A stretch of DNA of 64,000 nt from a virus (IMGVR_UViG_3300027969_000060:1-64000); one strand, 5' to 3'. Shown: positions 25,801 to 34,082, counted from the stretch's first letter. Program-made: numbers and translations. The notes: generated by a model from the letters alone, not told the origin.

Positions 25801-27686
25801 GAAGTAACAACTCCAGATAGTGTAGTGATTCTTGCACGACTGCCAGCTTCACCAGCAATGCCGCTTAATAATACTCTTGGTTCAGTGTTTTGTAAAGCAG
25901 TATAACTTGTAACAAGGTCAATAATATCAGCCTTATTAGTTTCAATAGCTGTCTTAGCTGTTTGTAATCCGGCAGTAGCCCATGTTACATCTGGAAACGT
26001 TTCGACTATGCTAGTAAGATATGCAAGGGCGGCTGCTTTTGAACCAGAATTAATAACATCTGCAGTAATTTGAACTAGACCCTGGCATGATGTTGCTGTG
26101 CCAGCATTGGCATTGTTACCGGTAGTAATTTGTGTTTCAGTATTGGGACTAGCTCCAGTTGTTGTTTTAGTAACAGTTTGTCCTTGAACCACTTGGCCAA
26201 TAATTGCCTTTAATCTTCCATAGGCTGCAACAGTTACTGCCTTATGTGAAGCAAGGATTCCTGGGGAGCCGTCTGCAAAACTATAGAAAAAGAATTTTGA
26301 TTGAGAATATGTAGCTTGATTGCTGTCATATAAAATATCATAGCAAATTGCATCAACTGCATAGTGTACATCTCTAGTACACTTTGCAGGATCGTGATCA
26401 GCTGCCGGATATGTTGCTGCCACCCATGCGTTAACTTCTGCCGCTAAGAACTCTCTATTGGCAATAATTTTATCTTTGGCAGCTATTTGACTTGCAGTTG
26501 CGCTGGTTGGATTAGGAAATACCAATGGATCTGCCGCTGTACGACCGTTTTGTATGATATTAACCACTTCAGCAAAGAAAGTATTCGATCTGCTAAGAGC
26601 AGTAGCATCAGAAGATACCGCAGTTAGATTTGAAACGGCATTACCTGCTGCCAGTATACTAGTAATAACATTACTACTAGTTTCTAAAGAATTGTATTCT
26701 GCTAGACCTAAAAATACTTGGTTATAATTTGTGCCTAAGGCAACATCATATCTTACGCCATCTAGTAAGTATCCAATGTCTCTGGCACACTTGCCGCCGT
26801 CAAATATTACATTGTTAATTAAATTACGGATGAAAGTATGGGTAGCAATCTCTGGTTTTCGATCGCCGTCAACTTGCGGTATTTCTCCGTTCCAATACTT
26901 GCTACTCATTAATCTTGTACGAACATTTCCACCGTATCTTAAATCGTGTGTGTATGCCTTAACAACATATCCTATGTCGCGCTCGCACTTTGGTCCATCA
27001 TACGTATATCCTGGGAAATTATATACTGAATATACTGTTGTAGGTAATGTTGATAAACCACCATTGATAACATTACTAATGGTATTTTGACAGCCGGCCA
27101 TTTGTGCTATTGCGCCTGCTTCGGCGGCACCGCCTGTGGTATATTGAATCCGTGTATTTCCTACGCTAACCGGACTTAGTGTAATGGCATTTAGTACAAA
27201 CCCTATAATAATATTCCACAAGCGTGTTTGGATTGCAACTTCTACCGCAGGAGCTATAATTTGAATAACTCCGCTTAGATAATATTGGCTTGCTACAAAA
27301 GTTAGACGTTCGTTCCCGCCGTATCTAATATCATAGATAATAGCATCGATAAGGTATCCCATATCTCGCTTACATTTTTCAATTTCTGTAGTTCCGTAGG
27401 TATAGTTATAAAATGTTCCGCCAGCACTGGCAGCGGCAACTTGGGCAGTAGTCCATGCACTCACTTCGTCAATGATAAACAGTTTATTATTTGTTAGTAG
27501 AGTAACAGCTTTAGGATAAAGATTGTTGGCACTATCAACAATAACTTGTTGTGCAATATAAGCGTTTGCTTCTTTTTTAATAAAATCTAAATTAGCATCT
27601 AACAAAGAATATGCATTGGGGTACGCATTACTTGCGTTTGACACTCCCGGTTGAAATACATAATTTGCTATTCTTTTCTTTGACAT
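19827..27686 (-). CDS. Giant modular tail-fibre-like protein, 2619 aa
   Basis: Mosaic structural protein, probably a long fibre or adhesin carrier. Residues 1-500 hold four copies of a conserved Cys/Arg/Asp module (KCKRDMGYLIDAIIYDIRYGGN near residue 105; others near 235, 299 and 434) joined by Ala/Gln-rich helices. Residues about 1050-1450 carry five copies of a beta module ending in the phrase GTxLGGTTPANDLTITV. The C-terminal part has repeated LYFTKASWxTL/PSGTxV blocks. No enzymatic motif was recognised. A late promoter CATAAATA and a GGAGAT Shine-Dalgarno precede it. It ends convergently against the Nudix gene. A host-binding role is inference from family and context. Confidence 0.85.
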   Translation of the reverse strand: MSKKRIANYVFQPGVSNASNAYPNAYSLLDANLDFIKKEANAYIAQQVIVDSANNLYPKAVTLLTNNKLFIIDEVSAWTTAQVAAASAGGTFYNYTYGTTEIEKCKRDMGYLIDAIIYDIRYGGNERLTFVASQYYLSGVIQIIAPAVEVAIQTRLWNIIIGFVLNAITLSPVSVGNTRIQYTTGGAAEAGAIAQMAGCQNTISNVINGGLSTLPTTVYSVYNFPGYTYDGPKCERDIGYVVKAYTHDLRYGGNVRTRLMSSKYWNGEIPQVDGDRKPEIATHTFIRNLINNVIFDGGKCARDIGYLLDGVRYDVALGTNYNQVFLGLAEYNSLETSSNVITSILAAGNAVSNLTAVSSDATALSRSNTFFAEVVNIIQNGRTAADPLVFPNPTSATASQIAAKDKIIANREFLAAEVNAWVAATYPAADHDPAKCTRDVHYAVDAICYDILYDSNQATYSQSKFFFYSFADGSPGILASHKAVTVAAYGRLKAIIGQVVQGQTVTKTTTGASPNTETQITTGNNANAGTATSCQGLVQITADVINSGSKAAALAYLTSIVETFPDVTWATAGLQTAKTAIETNKADIIDLVTSYTALQNTEPRVLLSGIAGEAGSRARITTLSGVVTSVIQNGLSSLPAVQGGVTSIKLQGYYPLDKLLLITNSVNNQIIYNFSDGNLGATATFDSPHNSNGVDQDDDYPAYINVTDYITVLELQADTSTCSSTDDIQIFIEAEEQKTRPYDFGTDAIERMRVAQPQSMLDADFEYGLQPTKWQAIGVARGYPSVYEIPGSDTAVVTVVTDASAGTAGIGNSLITVTTSGAHGFSAGTPITIRALANTISGFSRAEGTFIVISIGSPTTFSYYSTAKVGTSNGQVLATTYTQLRKGAFYTGASIGQPVVSVFSNGITGSFTTKYITTSGTDQIAVTGALPSLGAPITATGINPGTQITGTVGTGGIVTASVSIPAAIGDTSVSFVDTAGILEGMAIDNGTGTAVFVSGIIGNTIIFTQPLTSVRGGATQTYLNKTGTNIIPAGAGAVFSVDRVAGNYSNITVTSPGTNYVLNSRIKLLGSDLGGTTPANDLILKITSITNLDTFSTVSGTASASGTGAAFDILISPTNVYSLAIHSNGTGYAVGETVTLLGTNLGGTAPANNAVVTVTTVTRTYTGVLQTSATGTPGTGAQFTVVRTGALYALTVTTPGTGYTPGDVITIAGTSLGGTTPANNLTITVVDVDLSNGINLFNNLTGSGAGVGSIYAASITGTGNFVGGLINVVDVVSGTSVSGERSYSALAFDTTSASGINATFDVSTLSGTYDVIINNPGSTFSFGEIIKIYGTQLGGTTPGNDLTLTVTSADSFGGGILAFNTAGTPSSVDAAFTSLSATKIAPGINASFDITRAGGAYTTAVPNIAGTGYEINDKILFAGANFDGATPTNNVTVTVTSTAAGIVTSATASGTAVLGAAVDFYSAVSLSESTIASIPDATSISTSAIATLQLTFSSAHGLVPGATVLVDITSSGTNHALAKGPFYVESVPSSTVVRYTARTTGTIDTGTSLVGTVYSRPDSYFIHRPYDGGVQLGTGGPQHGAQAIRMSKKYIRYQSGKGIMYTTGALFAPSYSLQSAGATGTAVGSYITFTTDDVDHGCQVGGRVRIIGVDTAGYNGEYTITDIVTERQFKVQAQTTLANVYATITTAAQMSILGWHGATVRAGTYDDQNGMFWQYDGTQLAVGRRSSTLQLAGVASIAKDSNVLTGVNTRFRDQCKAGDRIVIKGMTHVVSNVYSQTSMSVTPDYRGASNCVSGKLCLVQDLIINQSEFNLDRLDGTGPSGYNLDITKMQMIGMQWSWYGAGFIDYMLRGSDGNYVFCHRIRNSNVNTEAYMRTGNMPVRYEVINEGAIGKLRQSVTATQTTLPLYDASAFPNESGVVYVDNELIVFTGKSGNSLIGCTRAGPMTNFVGGAQRTFRAGTATVHEVNTGVILVSNTISPIISHWGSAMLTDGRFDEDRGYLFNYASTGIQVSTTKQTAFLIRLAPSVSNAIIGDLGDRELINRAQLLLKAIEVTSDTGTGGLVVEGILNPQNYPVDPTAISWAGLAGSSAGGQPSFAQVAPGGSVSWAGGATTATSTATTTAALTGTATVPSNAAFASAIGSNILYLDKASWDTLGATTGFSVAASETKYPSGTTVSTVTENPSPIATTLGLITGTVTVPNNAIFNQGGGATASNCSISGTTLTVSGIVTGYISSNTTITGGTTAASTRITAQLSGTSGGVGTYQVSISQFVGAFAGTISGSNVLFVTQASWGALNGIVTSAIYSADYPVGTTVTNVAGPAIAAGLSYYTLTMSQNATSSHLATSTTTFFVTGQASSLATTLNFTQSSWTGLPIGSAVVGNTVNDLAKFANGTSISNISAVKTFAGVNYYTVTFNTGLLAAQASSVAVTFTFTPYYTLTLSKTATSTITAASTIAFTPAVIATNTSFLYFTKASWETLVATYGATAGTEIVDPTKFPSGTKVASIGALSSFASVQYYRINFTQSSIIAISNGSTITFQFGLPPYAQPGETVFSFIAAPGTTSSLDLSELKELTNTTLGGRGTYPNGPDVLAINVYRASGAGNIPTNLVVRWGEAQA

Positions 27687-27704
27687 TTATATCTCCAAGT
27701 CTTG

Positions 27705-27712
27705 TATTTATG
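27705..27712 (-). promoter_or_regulatory. T4-type late promoter for the 2619-aa gene
   Basis: CATAAATA on the minus strand with about 13 nt of leader containing GGAGAT. Confidence 0.65.
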
Positions 27713-28190
27713 AAAGGGCTACTGCCAGAGCCGCTGCCAAGGCTTTGATGTTTTGTGTACCAACATATAAGTCAGTCGTTGCAGTCAATGTGGTAAAAGT
27801 TCCAGTTGCCGGAGTATCTACACCAATGCTAATATTATCTAAAGTTCCAGTTGTGCCTGAAGTAAGTGTTATAGCACCAGACGGTGTTATAGTAAGGCTA
27901 TTGGAGTTAATTTCAATTAATGGTGCTGTTAAGTTAATAAGTGTATCTGATAAAATATTAATATCTGATCCTGCATCTACACTAAGTCCAGCTAACGTAC
28001 CAACACTAGTTAAACTACTGTTAACAACTGAACTAGCTAGTGTAGTTGTACTTAATACATCAGAGCCGTTGATCTTTAGTGTGCCCGTAGCGTCAAGGGT
28101 AGTTACCGAAAAATTACCGGAGCCGTCGACAGAAAACCCCGGGCTTCTAAAACCCGAAGTTGACGTTAGTTGTTTTTGTATTACACCCAT
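27708..28190 (-). CDS. Small fibre-like structural protein
   Basis: 160 aa, beta-strand-rich, Thr/Ser/Leu-rich with repeated TLxATGTLKIxGS-type strands. It resembles a short piece of the shaft seen in the 1650- and 1067-aa proteins (the NITVTSG/LDATGTLKI style) but lacks their leader. Late octamer AATAAATA at 28218-28225 precedes it; only a weak GGAA ribosome site is visible. It lies directly upstream of the 2619-aa gene and is probably assembled with it. Confidence 0.7.
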   Translation of the reverse strand: MGVIQKQLTSTSGFRSPGFSVDGSGNFSVTTLDATGTLKINGSDVLSTTTLASSVVNSSLTSVGTLAGLSVDAGSDINILSDTLINLTAPLIEINSNSLTITPSGAITLTSGTTGTLDNISIGVDTPATGTFTTLTATTDLYVGTQNIKALAAALAVALS

Positions 28191-28217
28191 TGTTGTTCCA
28201 GTTCGTGATTATATCTA

Positions 28218-28225
28218 TATTTATT
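28218..28225 (-). promoter_or_regulatory. T4-type late promoter
   Basis: AATAAATA on the minus strand, about 22 nt of leader before the 160-aa gene. Confidence 0.55.
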
Positions 28226-28244
28226 CGGTATCATGCACATAATT

Positions 28245-29207
28245 TTACACCTCTTGTACAACATAGGTTAATGTAACTGTTATTGCAGATGTTGTACCAC
28301 CGTTGTTATAAATTTTTAAATAAGCACTAGTAGTTACTGGTGATTCTGCATTATATCCGGCAACTGCTGGGCTCATGAATACTAGGTCTGCACTAGCAGT
28401 AATAACTTCTGCTACTACACCGGCGCCTGGTAAGGGATCTGTTGAAATTGTTCTAGATGCATCTGATGTCCTAGCTGCCGAACTAGTGTACAAAGTTACC
28501 CATGCTGCCGAAGACGTTTGTATACTATAAAGCAGATAGCCTTTTGCTATTGCTACGTTTGCTGTTGTACTTGCTCCAGATGCTAAACTCACAGTAGTCG
28601 ATACTGCAGATCTACTAACAGCCGCAGTAGATGATATTACTCCGCCGCTGATAGTAATGCTTGTTCCGTCAACTTTAACGCCGCCTAATACACCACCACT
28701 ACCTACTCCAGCTGTTGGCAAAACGTATGTTGATCCACTGCCGCCACCTTCTGTATTTCCACCAGTACCGGCAGTATAACCTGGGCCCGTCGAAACAGCC
28801 AACGGCGGAGTTAATGGATTAATTGTTTCACCGTAGAATGCCAGCATTGTAACTTTTACACCTAAAAATATCGGGTCAGTTGGGCTAGCTTTTAATGAAA
28901 AAATACTATTGGTTACAGAGGCATCCAACGTGATTAATTCGTCATCAATGCTAGTTCTTCCATATACGTTGTAGCTAGCTTGATCTGGTCTTGCTACTAC
29001 ATTTATGTGCATCACTTCTTTTTTGTTTGAGTTGTGTTCTACTGTAAGTAGATAAGAGGCTGTTGAAAATTCACCGACGTGCCAACTATCAAGTACGGTA
29101 TTTGGAAATACTTGTACCCAATCACCCTTATAGGTTAGGGCAGGCTTTCTTAAAAATTTTAAAATACCCTTCGCACTAGTGGTAAAAAATGAAGATAAAT
29201 TGCTCAT
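28245..29207 (-). CDS. Probable tail-fibre-associated structural protein
   Basis: 320 aa using the ATG complement of 29205-29207, which follows a late promoter and an AAGAGA ribosome site; a longer open frame starting at 29411 overlaps the divergent glycosyltransferase and is rejected. Residues 1-140 form a beta-rich domain (LTYKGDWVQVFPNTVLDSW...VMHINVVARPDQASYNVYG). A Gly-rich linker (residues about 150-175) and a Ser/Thr/Ala-rich C-terminal domain follow. No family was recognised. It faces the plus-strand sugar/carbamoyl cassette across a short divergent gap. Confidence 0.72.
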   Translation of the reverse strand: MSNLSSFFTTSAKGILKFLRKPALTYKGDWVQVFPNTVLDSWHVGEFSTASYLLTVEHNSNKKEVMHINVVARPDQASYNVYGRTSIDDELITLDASVTNSIFSLKASPTDPIFLGVKVTMLAFYGETINPLTPPLAVSTGPGYTAGTGGNTEGGGSGSTYVLPTAGVGSGGVLGGVKVDGTSITISGGVISSTAAVSRSAVSTTVSLASGASTTANVAIAKGYLLYSIQTSSAAWVTLYTSSAARTSDASRTISTDPLPGAGVVAEVITASADLVFMSPAVAGYNAESPVTTSAYLKIYNNGGTTSAITVTLTYVVQEV

Positions 29208-29226
29208 TATTAGTCTCTTTATAGTA

Positions 29227-29234
29227 TATTTAGC
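29227..29234 (-). promoter_or_regulatory. T4-type late promoter
   Basis: GCTAAATA on the minus strand, about 14 nt of leader before the 320-aa gene. The plus-strand cassette starts within 70 nt on the other side. Confidence 0.5.
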
Positions 29235-29301
29235 TGACTCAAAACTCTTGCTTTCCTTTCTAAAATCTGCTAAATTATAGTATATTATTATAGGACGGTT
29301 T

Positions 29302-30303
29302 ATGACCCAACGAGCAAAAGCATTTTTTATCAACGGTGGCGCTGGCAGAGTAGTATGTTCAATCCCTGCACTTGAAAAGTATGCTGAAGAACACGGCAAC
29401 GATTTTATCATTGTTTGCGAAGGCCCAACAGATTTTTATAAGGGTCATCCAATTTTACACGAACGAGCCTACGACCATTGGCACAAAAACCTCTTTGAAG
29501 ACAAGCTAATTAATATGGATTTAGTCAGTCCAGAACCATACAGAGTTTGGGAATACTACAATCAAAAATGTTCAATTGCACAGGCATATGATATTGCAAT
29601 TAATAATAAAGGTATAAGAGACTTACCAAAGCCAACTATGAAACTTTCCAACGAAGAAATGTTTACTGGTTTTAATGTACTGGCTGAAGTTAAAGAAAAG
29701 ACCAAGAAAGATAAAGTAATAGTGTTCCAGCCGTTTGGTCGGGGCGTACAGTCACAAAACAATGTTATTTTTGATCCGTCTGCTCGCAGTTTTGAAGGTC
29801 AAAGTGTTATTAATATTGTTAAAGAACTACAGAAAAAATATGCTGTGATTCTTATGAGTGAACTGGGCATTGATTTCCAAAAACATGGATGTAAAGATCC
29901 CGTAGCACATCCTCAAGGTATTAATTTGCGCCAGTGGGCTGGGGTTATTGCCAATGCAGATTACTTCTTAGGTTGTGATTCTGTGGGGCAACACCTAGCA
30001 TACGCACTAGATAAGCCTGCTACAATTGTAGTAGGATCTACGTTTGCAATTAATGTGTCATTTCCAGATTACGAAAAGTTTGATGTATTAGATATGGGTG
30101 GTAGTATTCGTCGATACAGTCCAATACGTATTACCATGGACGAAGTTGCAGATCGAGGTAACGACGGTATTATGTTAATGAATGACAAAGTCGAAGAAGC
30201 TATTGTAAAATCAGTAGTTGACGGCGTTAAAAAGTTTAATAATACTAATAAGGCTCAACCAATAACAGCTACTACCCCTGCGGCTCCTGCTTGCGGACAC
30301 TAA
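29302..30303 (+). CDS. Glycosyltransferase family 9-like protein
   Basis: 333 aa. GT-B fold features: an N-terminal NGGAGRVVCSIPALEKYAEEH (the GGxGD...P pattern with Asp replaced by Arg) and the GT9 donor-site phrase ADYFLGCDSVGQHLAYALDK then PATIVVGST. GT9 enzymes include ADP-heptose:LPS heptosyltransferases; here the donor and acceptor are unknown. The tail is Asn/Thr/Pro/Ala-rich. First gene of a three-gene plus-strand cassette that sits alone inside a minus-strand fibre region. A GGACGG ribosome site is visible; the promoter is unclear (TTGCTT-17-TAAATT is only a weak match). Confidence 0.8.
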   Translation: MTQRAKAFFINGGAGRVVCSIPALEKYAEEHGNDFIIVCEGPTDFYKGHPILHERAYDHWHKNLFEDKLINMDLVSPEPYRVWEYYNQKCSIAQAYDIAINNKGIRDLPKPTMKLSNEEMFTGFNVLAEVKEKTKKDKVIVFQPFGRGVQSQNNVIFDPSARSFEGQSVINIVKELQKKYAVILMSELGIDFQKHGCKDPVAHPQGINLRQWAGVIANADYFLGCDSVGQHLAYALDKPATIVVGSTFAINVSFPDYEKFDVLDMGGSIRRYSPIRITMDEVADRGNDGIMLMNDKVEEAIVKSVVDGVKKFNNTNKAQPITATTPAAPACGH

Positions 30304-30304
30304 T

Positions 30305-31225
30305 ATGGCCAAACGGGTATTTGTTTTTGGTTGTAGTTATACATGTTATAGTTGGCCAACTTGGGCTAACATGCTGGAACTTGAATATGGTCACATTGAA
30401 AACTGGGGACTACCTGGGCTTGGCAATCGTGCTATTGCCGAACGACTTGCAGAATGTCATGCTAAAAATACATTTACTGCCGATGACCTAGTTATTGTAC
30501 AATGGTCTGGTCATTTACGAAATGATTGGTGGCATCAAGAACCAGTATTAAATCGTACACGAGGGTGGAAAACCTATGGTAGTATTTTTAACTATCATAA
30601 TGATAAACTCTATGATAAAAAATGGATCGACACCTTTTTTTACGAACCTGCATTTTTAATGCATACACTTAACAATATTGTGTTATCTCAGGCATTGTTA
30701 AAATCTACAGGTTGCCAATGGTACATGACCAGCATGAGTGATATTCGTAATATGGGTTCAGATATGCGAGTTAATACTACATACGGAGAGCGCAGTCCTC
30801 TTATTGATAAGCACAAATCTCAAGGTTCATACACTGCATGGGAAATGGTACCCACTCTTAAAATATATGACAAATCGATATGGCAAGATCACAAAGATCA
30901 CTGGTTAATGCCTTTAGAACTATTCTGTCAATCACATGTTGAATTAACTTTTGACTTTTTAGATAAAACAAATGTCCATTTCCTTGATATACACCCCAGT
31001 GTCGCCCAACATAGATTATGGTTAGAGCAAGAATTAGGTAGCAAATTAGGTATAAAAGATGTTACACTAGCACTAGCACAAGACTTAGTAGATGGTATTA
31101 ATATAGTACATAAAAAATTTAAGTATGATAAGTCAGCATTTGAATATGCATTAGCAAGAAAACAGGGATTCCCTCAAGCGGCAATTGATAAAATGAATTG
31201 GCCAGGAAGCCCGTTAGGATTTTAA
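30305..31225 (+). CDS. SGNH/GDSL-type hydrolase-like protein
   Basis: 306 aa. The N-terminus has the SGNH block I serine in FVFGCSYTC (Ser near residue 11), a Gly/Asn block in GLPGLGNRA and the catalytic D-x-H in FLDIHPSVAQH near residues 225-235. SGNH enzymes act as esterases, acetyl-transferring enzymes or deacetylases on glycans and lipids. The protein is rich in Trp and contains no membrane segment. It is one base from the glycosyltransferase and 9 nt from the carbamoyltransferase, so it is probably part of one operon. Substrate: unknown. Confidence 0.75.
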   Translation: MAKRVFVFGCSYTCYSWPTWANMLELEYGHIENWGLPGLGNRAIAERLAECHAKNTFTADDLVIVQWSGHLRNDWWHQEPVLNRTRGWKTYGSIFNYHNDKLYDKKWIDTFFYEPAFLMHTLNNIVLSQALLKSTGCQWYMTSMSDIRNMGSDMRVNTTYGERSPLIDKHKSQGSYTAWEMVPTLKIYDKSIWQDHKDHWLMPLELFCQSHVELTFDFLDKTNVHFLDIHPSVAQHRLWLEQELGSKLGIKDVTLALAQDLVDGINIVHKKFKYDKSAFEYALARKQGFPQAAIDKMNWPGSPLGF

Positions 31226-31234
31226 AGGATAAAC

Positions 31235-33043
31235 ATGAAAGAACTTAGAAAAGATATATGGATTGCAGGTATTACCCGTGGGCATAATAGTAGTGTATGC
31301 TTGTTAAAAAACGGTGAAATCATTTTTAGTATAGAAGAAGAGCGCCTATCTAGAGCGAAGTATGACGGTGGGCCATATGCCGCTATGCTTAAAATTCTTG
31401 AATATACTGATAAGTTAGACTATATTGCTATTGCACATACACAGTCTTTATCAGAAACTGCTGGTAAAGTTGATTTTTCAGGCGAAGATGTCTATACCGG
31501 ACTTGCAAGAAAATTAGGATTAATTAGTCGGAAAGAAAATCCATTTAAACATCCACAAGTTATTGACATGAGTTCAGTACATCATAAATTACATGCCGCA
31601 TGTGCATTTTATCGCAGTGGATTTAAAGAAGCAGTGGGTGTTATTGTTGACGGCGCTGGTACATTTGTACCATTGCAAATTAGCAATGATGATCACCAGT
31701 GGACTGGATGGGAAACTGAATCAGTTTTCGATTGTCAATATCCAGCATGGTTTAAGACTGTTTATAAGCATATTGGCACACGTGGGCCACATCCTGGTGT
31801 TCTTGCTACAGAATTTGATAGTAGCATTTACCAAGAACCGGGACAAACGCACGAAGCATTAGTAACTGATCGTGCTGGTATTACTAAAGTATACGAAGCG
31901 GTAACACAATACTGCGGGTGGGCGCCAATCGAAGCTGGCAAAACTATGGGACTATTTCCATACGGTGGCCCTAACGACGCTATTCCGCCACTATTTGACG
32001 AGACAACAATTGCTCCATTGCCAAATAGAAATATAATTATTCCTACTTACCCTAATGGCGCGGTAGTTAACATTGGATTATATGATGCTCTTAAAGATTA
32101 CGGTGATGGCGGTGATGTAACACTACTACAAAATCGTAGAGATTTAGCATATGCTTGCCAAACTCAAACCCAAGCTCAAGTTGTAAAGTTAATTCGTAAA
32201 GCAGTTGCAATGACTGGACAAAAGAATGTTGTTATTAGCGGTGGCTATGGTTTAAATTGTGTTGCTAACTATCATTATTTAGAAGCATTAAAGGATGACG
32301 GTATTAACATTTATGTCGAGCCAATTAGTAACGATGCTGGCACTGCTATCGGCGCCGCTATTATGATGTATAAGAATTTAGTTCCAGCAGGTGACATTGA
32401 TTATACTAAAAATAGACTATATTTAGGATTTCAATATAATTATACCGATGCATATTTACAAAAATATGTTGAGTCGCACGGTGTTGAGATCACAGATGCA
32501 ACACACGAAGACGTAGTTGAATTATTATTGAATAAAAACATTGTTAGTATGTTCCAAGGTCGTAGTGAAAACGGGCCACGTGCATTAGGTAATCGTAGTA
32601 TATTGTTTAATCCCACGTATATTGACGGCAAGGATTTTGTAAACCAAGTTAAAAATAGAGAATATTTCCGACCGTTTGCAGGTTCTATTATGCAGGATCA
32701 TGTGCATGAATGGTTTGATTTACGAGGTATGGAAGATAGTCCTTATATGATGTATGCTGTTAACTGCCAACCTGGCATCGAAGAAAAGATTCCTGCTATT
32801 ATTCACATAGATGGAACTTGTCGTATTCAAACAGTTACAGAAGAACAGAACAAACACTATTATGATTTGATCAAAGTATTCCATAGTCGTACAGGAGTAC
32901 CTATCTTGTTTAATACCAGCTTTAACCTAGGTGGTGATCCGTTAGTAGAAACATTAGATGATGCAATTGATACATTATCTAGATGTAACATTGAATATTT
33001 GTATTTGCCAGAATACAGTAAATTAATTAAAGTAGCTAACTAA
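31235..33043 (+). CDS. Carbamoyltransferase, NodU/CmcH/TobZ family
   Basis: 602 aa. Complete two-domain enzyme. The N-terminal Kae1-like half carries GITRGHNSSVCLL, the H-x-x-x-H pair in VHHKLHAA (about H115/H119) and VIVDGAG (about D137), which in TobZ bind the carbamoyl-adenylate. The C-terminal half has GRSENGPRALGNRS (about 441-455), YFRPFAGS and VPILFNTSFNLGG. The family moves carbamoyl from carbamoyl phosphate to hydroxyl groups of sugars and antibiotics. An AAAGGATAAAC ribosome site is present. Together with the glycosyltransferase and SGNH protein it suggests glycan or virion decoration; the acceptor is unknown. The gene ends at a two-way terminator. Confidence 0.9.
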   Translation: MKELRKDIWIAGITRGHNSSVCLLKNGEIIFSIEEERLSRAKYDGGPYAAMLKILEYTDKLDYIAIAHTQSLSETAGKVDFSGEDVYTGLARKLGLISRKENPFKHPQVIDMSSVHHKLHAACAFYRSGFKEAVGVIVDGAGTFVPLQISNDDHQWTGWETESVFDCQYPAWFKTVYKHIGTRGPHPGVLATEFDSSIYQEPGQTHEALVTDRAGITKVYEAVTQYCGWAPIEAGKTMGLFPYGGPNDAIPPLFDETTIAPLPNRNIIIPTYPNGAVVNIGLYDALKDYGDGGDVTLLQNRRDLAYACQTQTQAQVVKLIRKAVAMTGQKNVVISGGYGLNCVANYHYLEALKDDGINIYVEPISNDAGTAIGAAIMMYKNLVPAGDIDYTKNRLYLGFQYNYTDAYLQKYVESHGVEITDATHEDVVELLLNKNIVSMFQGRSENGPRALGNRSILFNPTYIDGKDFVNQVKNREYFRPFAGSIMQDHVHEWFDLRGMEDSPYMMYAVNCQPGIEEKIPAIIHIDGTCRIQTVTEEQNKHYYDLIKVFHSRTGVPILFNTSFNLGGDPLVETLDDAIDTLSRCNIEYLYLPEYSKLIKVAN

Positions 33044-33044
33044 C

Positions 33045-33070
33045 AAAAAAGCACCCTAGGGTGCTTTTTT
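33045..33070. terminator. Two-way intrinsic terminator between convergent genes
   Basis: AAAAAA-GCACCC-TAGGGTGC-TTTTTT: a seven- to eight-pair GC-rich palindrome with A and T tracts on both sides. It ends the plus-strand cassette and the minus-strand tail gene array from the other direction. Confidence 0.92.
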
Positions 33071-33077
33071 ATTGTAC

Positions 33078-34082
33078 TTAGAATACATTTCCATCAATGT
33101 GGGCTAATGGATTTCCCAACGGCTTAGTAGGATCTGCTGGATCAAAGTCTGGGTGACCGTTTGTACCATCTACTCCGCCTGTACCGTCTGGTGCTGTATA
33201 TGCCCCAATCTTGTGTGGTTCGGTTCCCGGACACGGACTAAATGCCACTTCATCGTTGTAACCTGCTGTAGGTGCTAATACTAACGGCTTATCTAATTCA
33301 ACAACTTTATTAACTGGGTCTACACTAACTACACGAGTATGATCACTGAAAATATCAGTAGTAGGCCAACCACGAACACCAATATCGTCACCAATATTAA
33401 TACTAGCAGTGCTAACTACTTTAATTGAAGTTTGCCCTGGAGTATTAAGCGGTGCGGATGCAGACAAATCTAAAAAAGTATGCACATTAGATGCGCCGTG
33501 AATTTGCGGCATATCACGTAACAGTTGACGATGCTCTTCCCAAGGCTCTCTAACCCTAGCAGGTACGTATTCGTGTACTTTATCATCAGATATCATTAAC
33601 AAATTATTACGCCACAATCTTAGACGATCCCAATCTGAGTGATTACCCTTCCACGGAAAAGTAGATACACTTGGAGGAACACCGTCTGGTGTAAACTCAA
33701 TGTCCTGAATATCGTGGGTGTGATCTGGTGGTGGATGCAACGGACGTTTGTATGTTAATCCGTCTGGTAATAATTCCTCATGCTGATCTAAATCTGCATA
33801 ATCTGGTTTTTCAATTTCGCAATGTGCTAAAGCGCATAGCAATGGATTTTCTTCGCAATTGACATGTACGTGATACTCATCAAGTGCAACCGGAATGTTA
33901 TCCTTATCATGATCGTGTGTTAAAAATTTACCAGCATACTTGTTTGTCTCTGATTTTACAACTAGACACACTTCGTCTGGACCAATATAAGTCCATTCTG
34001 CTGTCTTACCTAATGTTCTTTCTTGACTTAGATAATCATCGGGTAAGTTATATGTAAAAACTTTAGTAATAATATTTGCCAT
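33078..34082 (-). CDS. Tail-assembly-chaperone-like protein with a long C-terminal extension
   Basis: 334 aa. Residues about 1-130 are shared with the 227-aa paralogue (for example the YNLPDDYL start block and the DHTHDIQDIEF strand). Residues about 150-195 match the phage tail-assembly-chaperone (APC) pattern: LRLWRNNLLMISDDKV, then WEEHRQLLRDMPQ. The C-terminal 135 residues are extra and Asp/Pro/Gly-rich, ending in a short beta segment. In phages with polyglycine adhesins such proteins fold or attach the adjacent adhesin. It follows the 34089 adhesin gene by 6 nt. Acting as its chaperone is inference. Confidence 0.72.
   Translation of the reverse strand: MANIITKVFTYNLPDDYLSQERTLGKTAEWTYIGPDEVCLVVKSETNKYAGKFLTHDHDKDNIPVALDEYHVHVNCEENPLLCALAHCEIEKPDYADLDQHEELLPDGLTYKRPLHPPPDHTHDIQDIEFTPDGVPPSVSTFPWKGNHSDWDRLRLWRNNLLMISDDKVHEYVPARVREPWEEHRQLLRDMPQIHGASNVHTFLDLSASAPLNTPGQTSIKVVSTASINIGDDIGVRGWPTTDIFSDHTRVVSVDPVNKVVELDKPLVLAPTAGYNDEVAFSPCPGTEPHKIGAYTAPDGTGGVDGTNGHPDFDPADPTKPLGNPLAHIDGNVF

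Noticed and set aside
29235-29301. Clear early promoter for the sugar/carbamoyl cassette
   Set aside because: TTGCTT-17-TAAATT is a weak match, and no late octamer is visible on the plus strand, so no promoter is called.
29208-29411. Longer version of the 320-aa protein starting at 29411
   Set aside because: It would overlap the divergent glycosyltransferase. The internal start at 29207 has a promoter and ribosome site.
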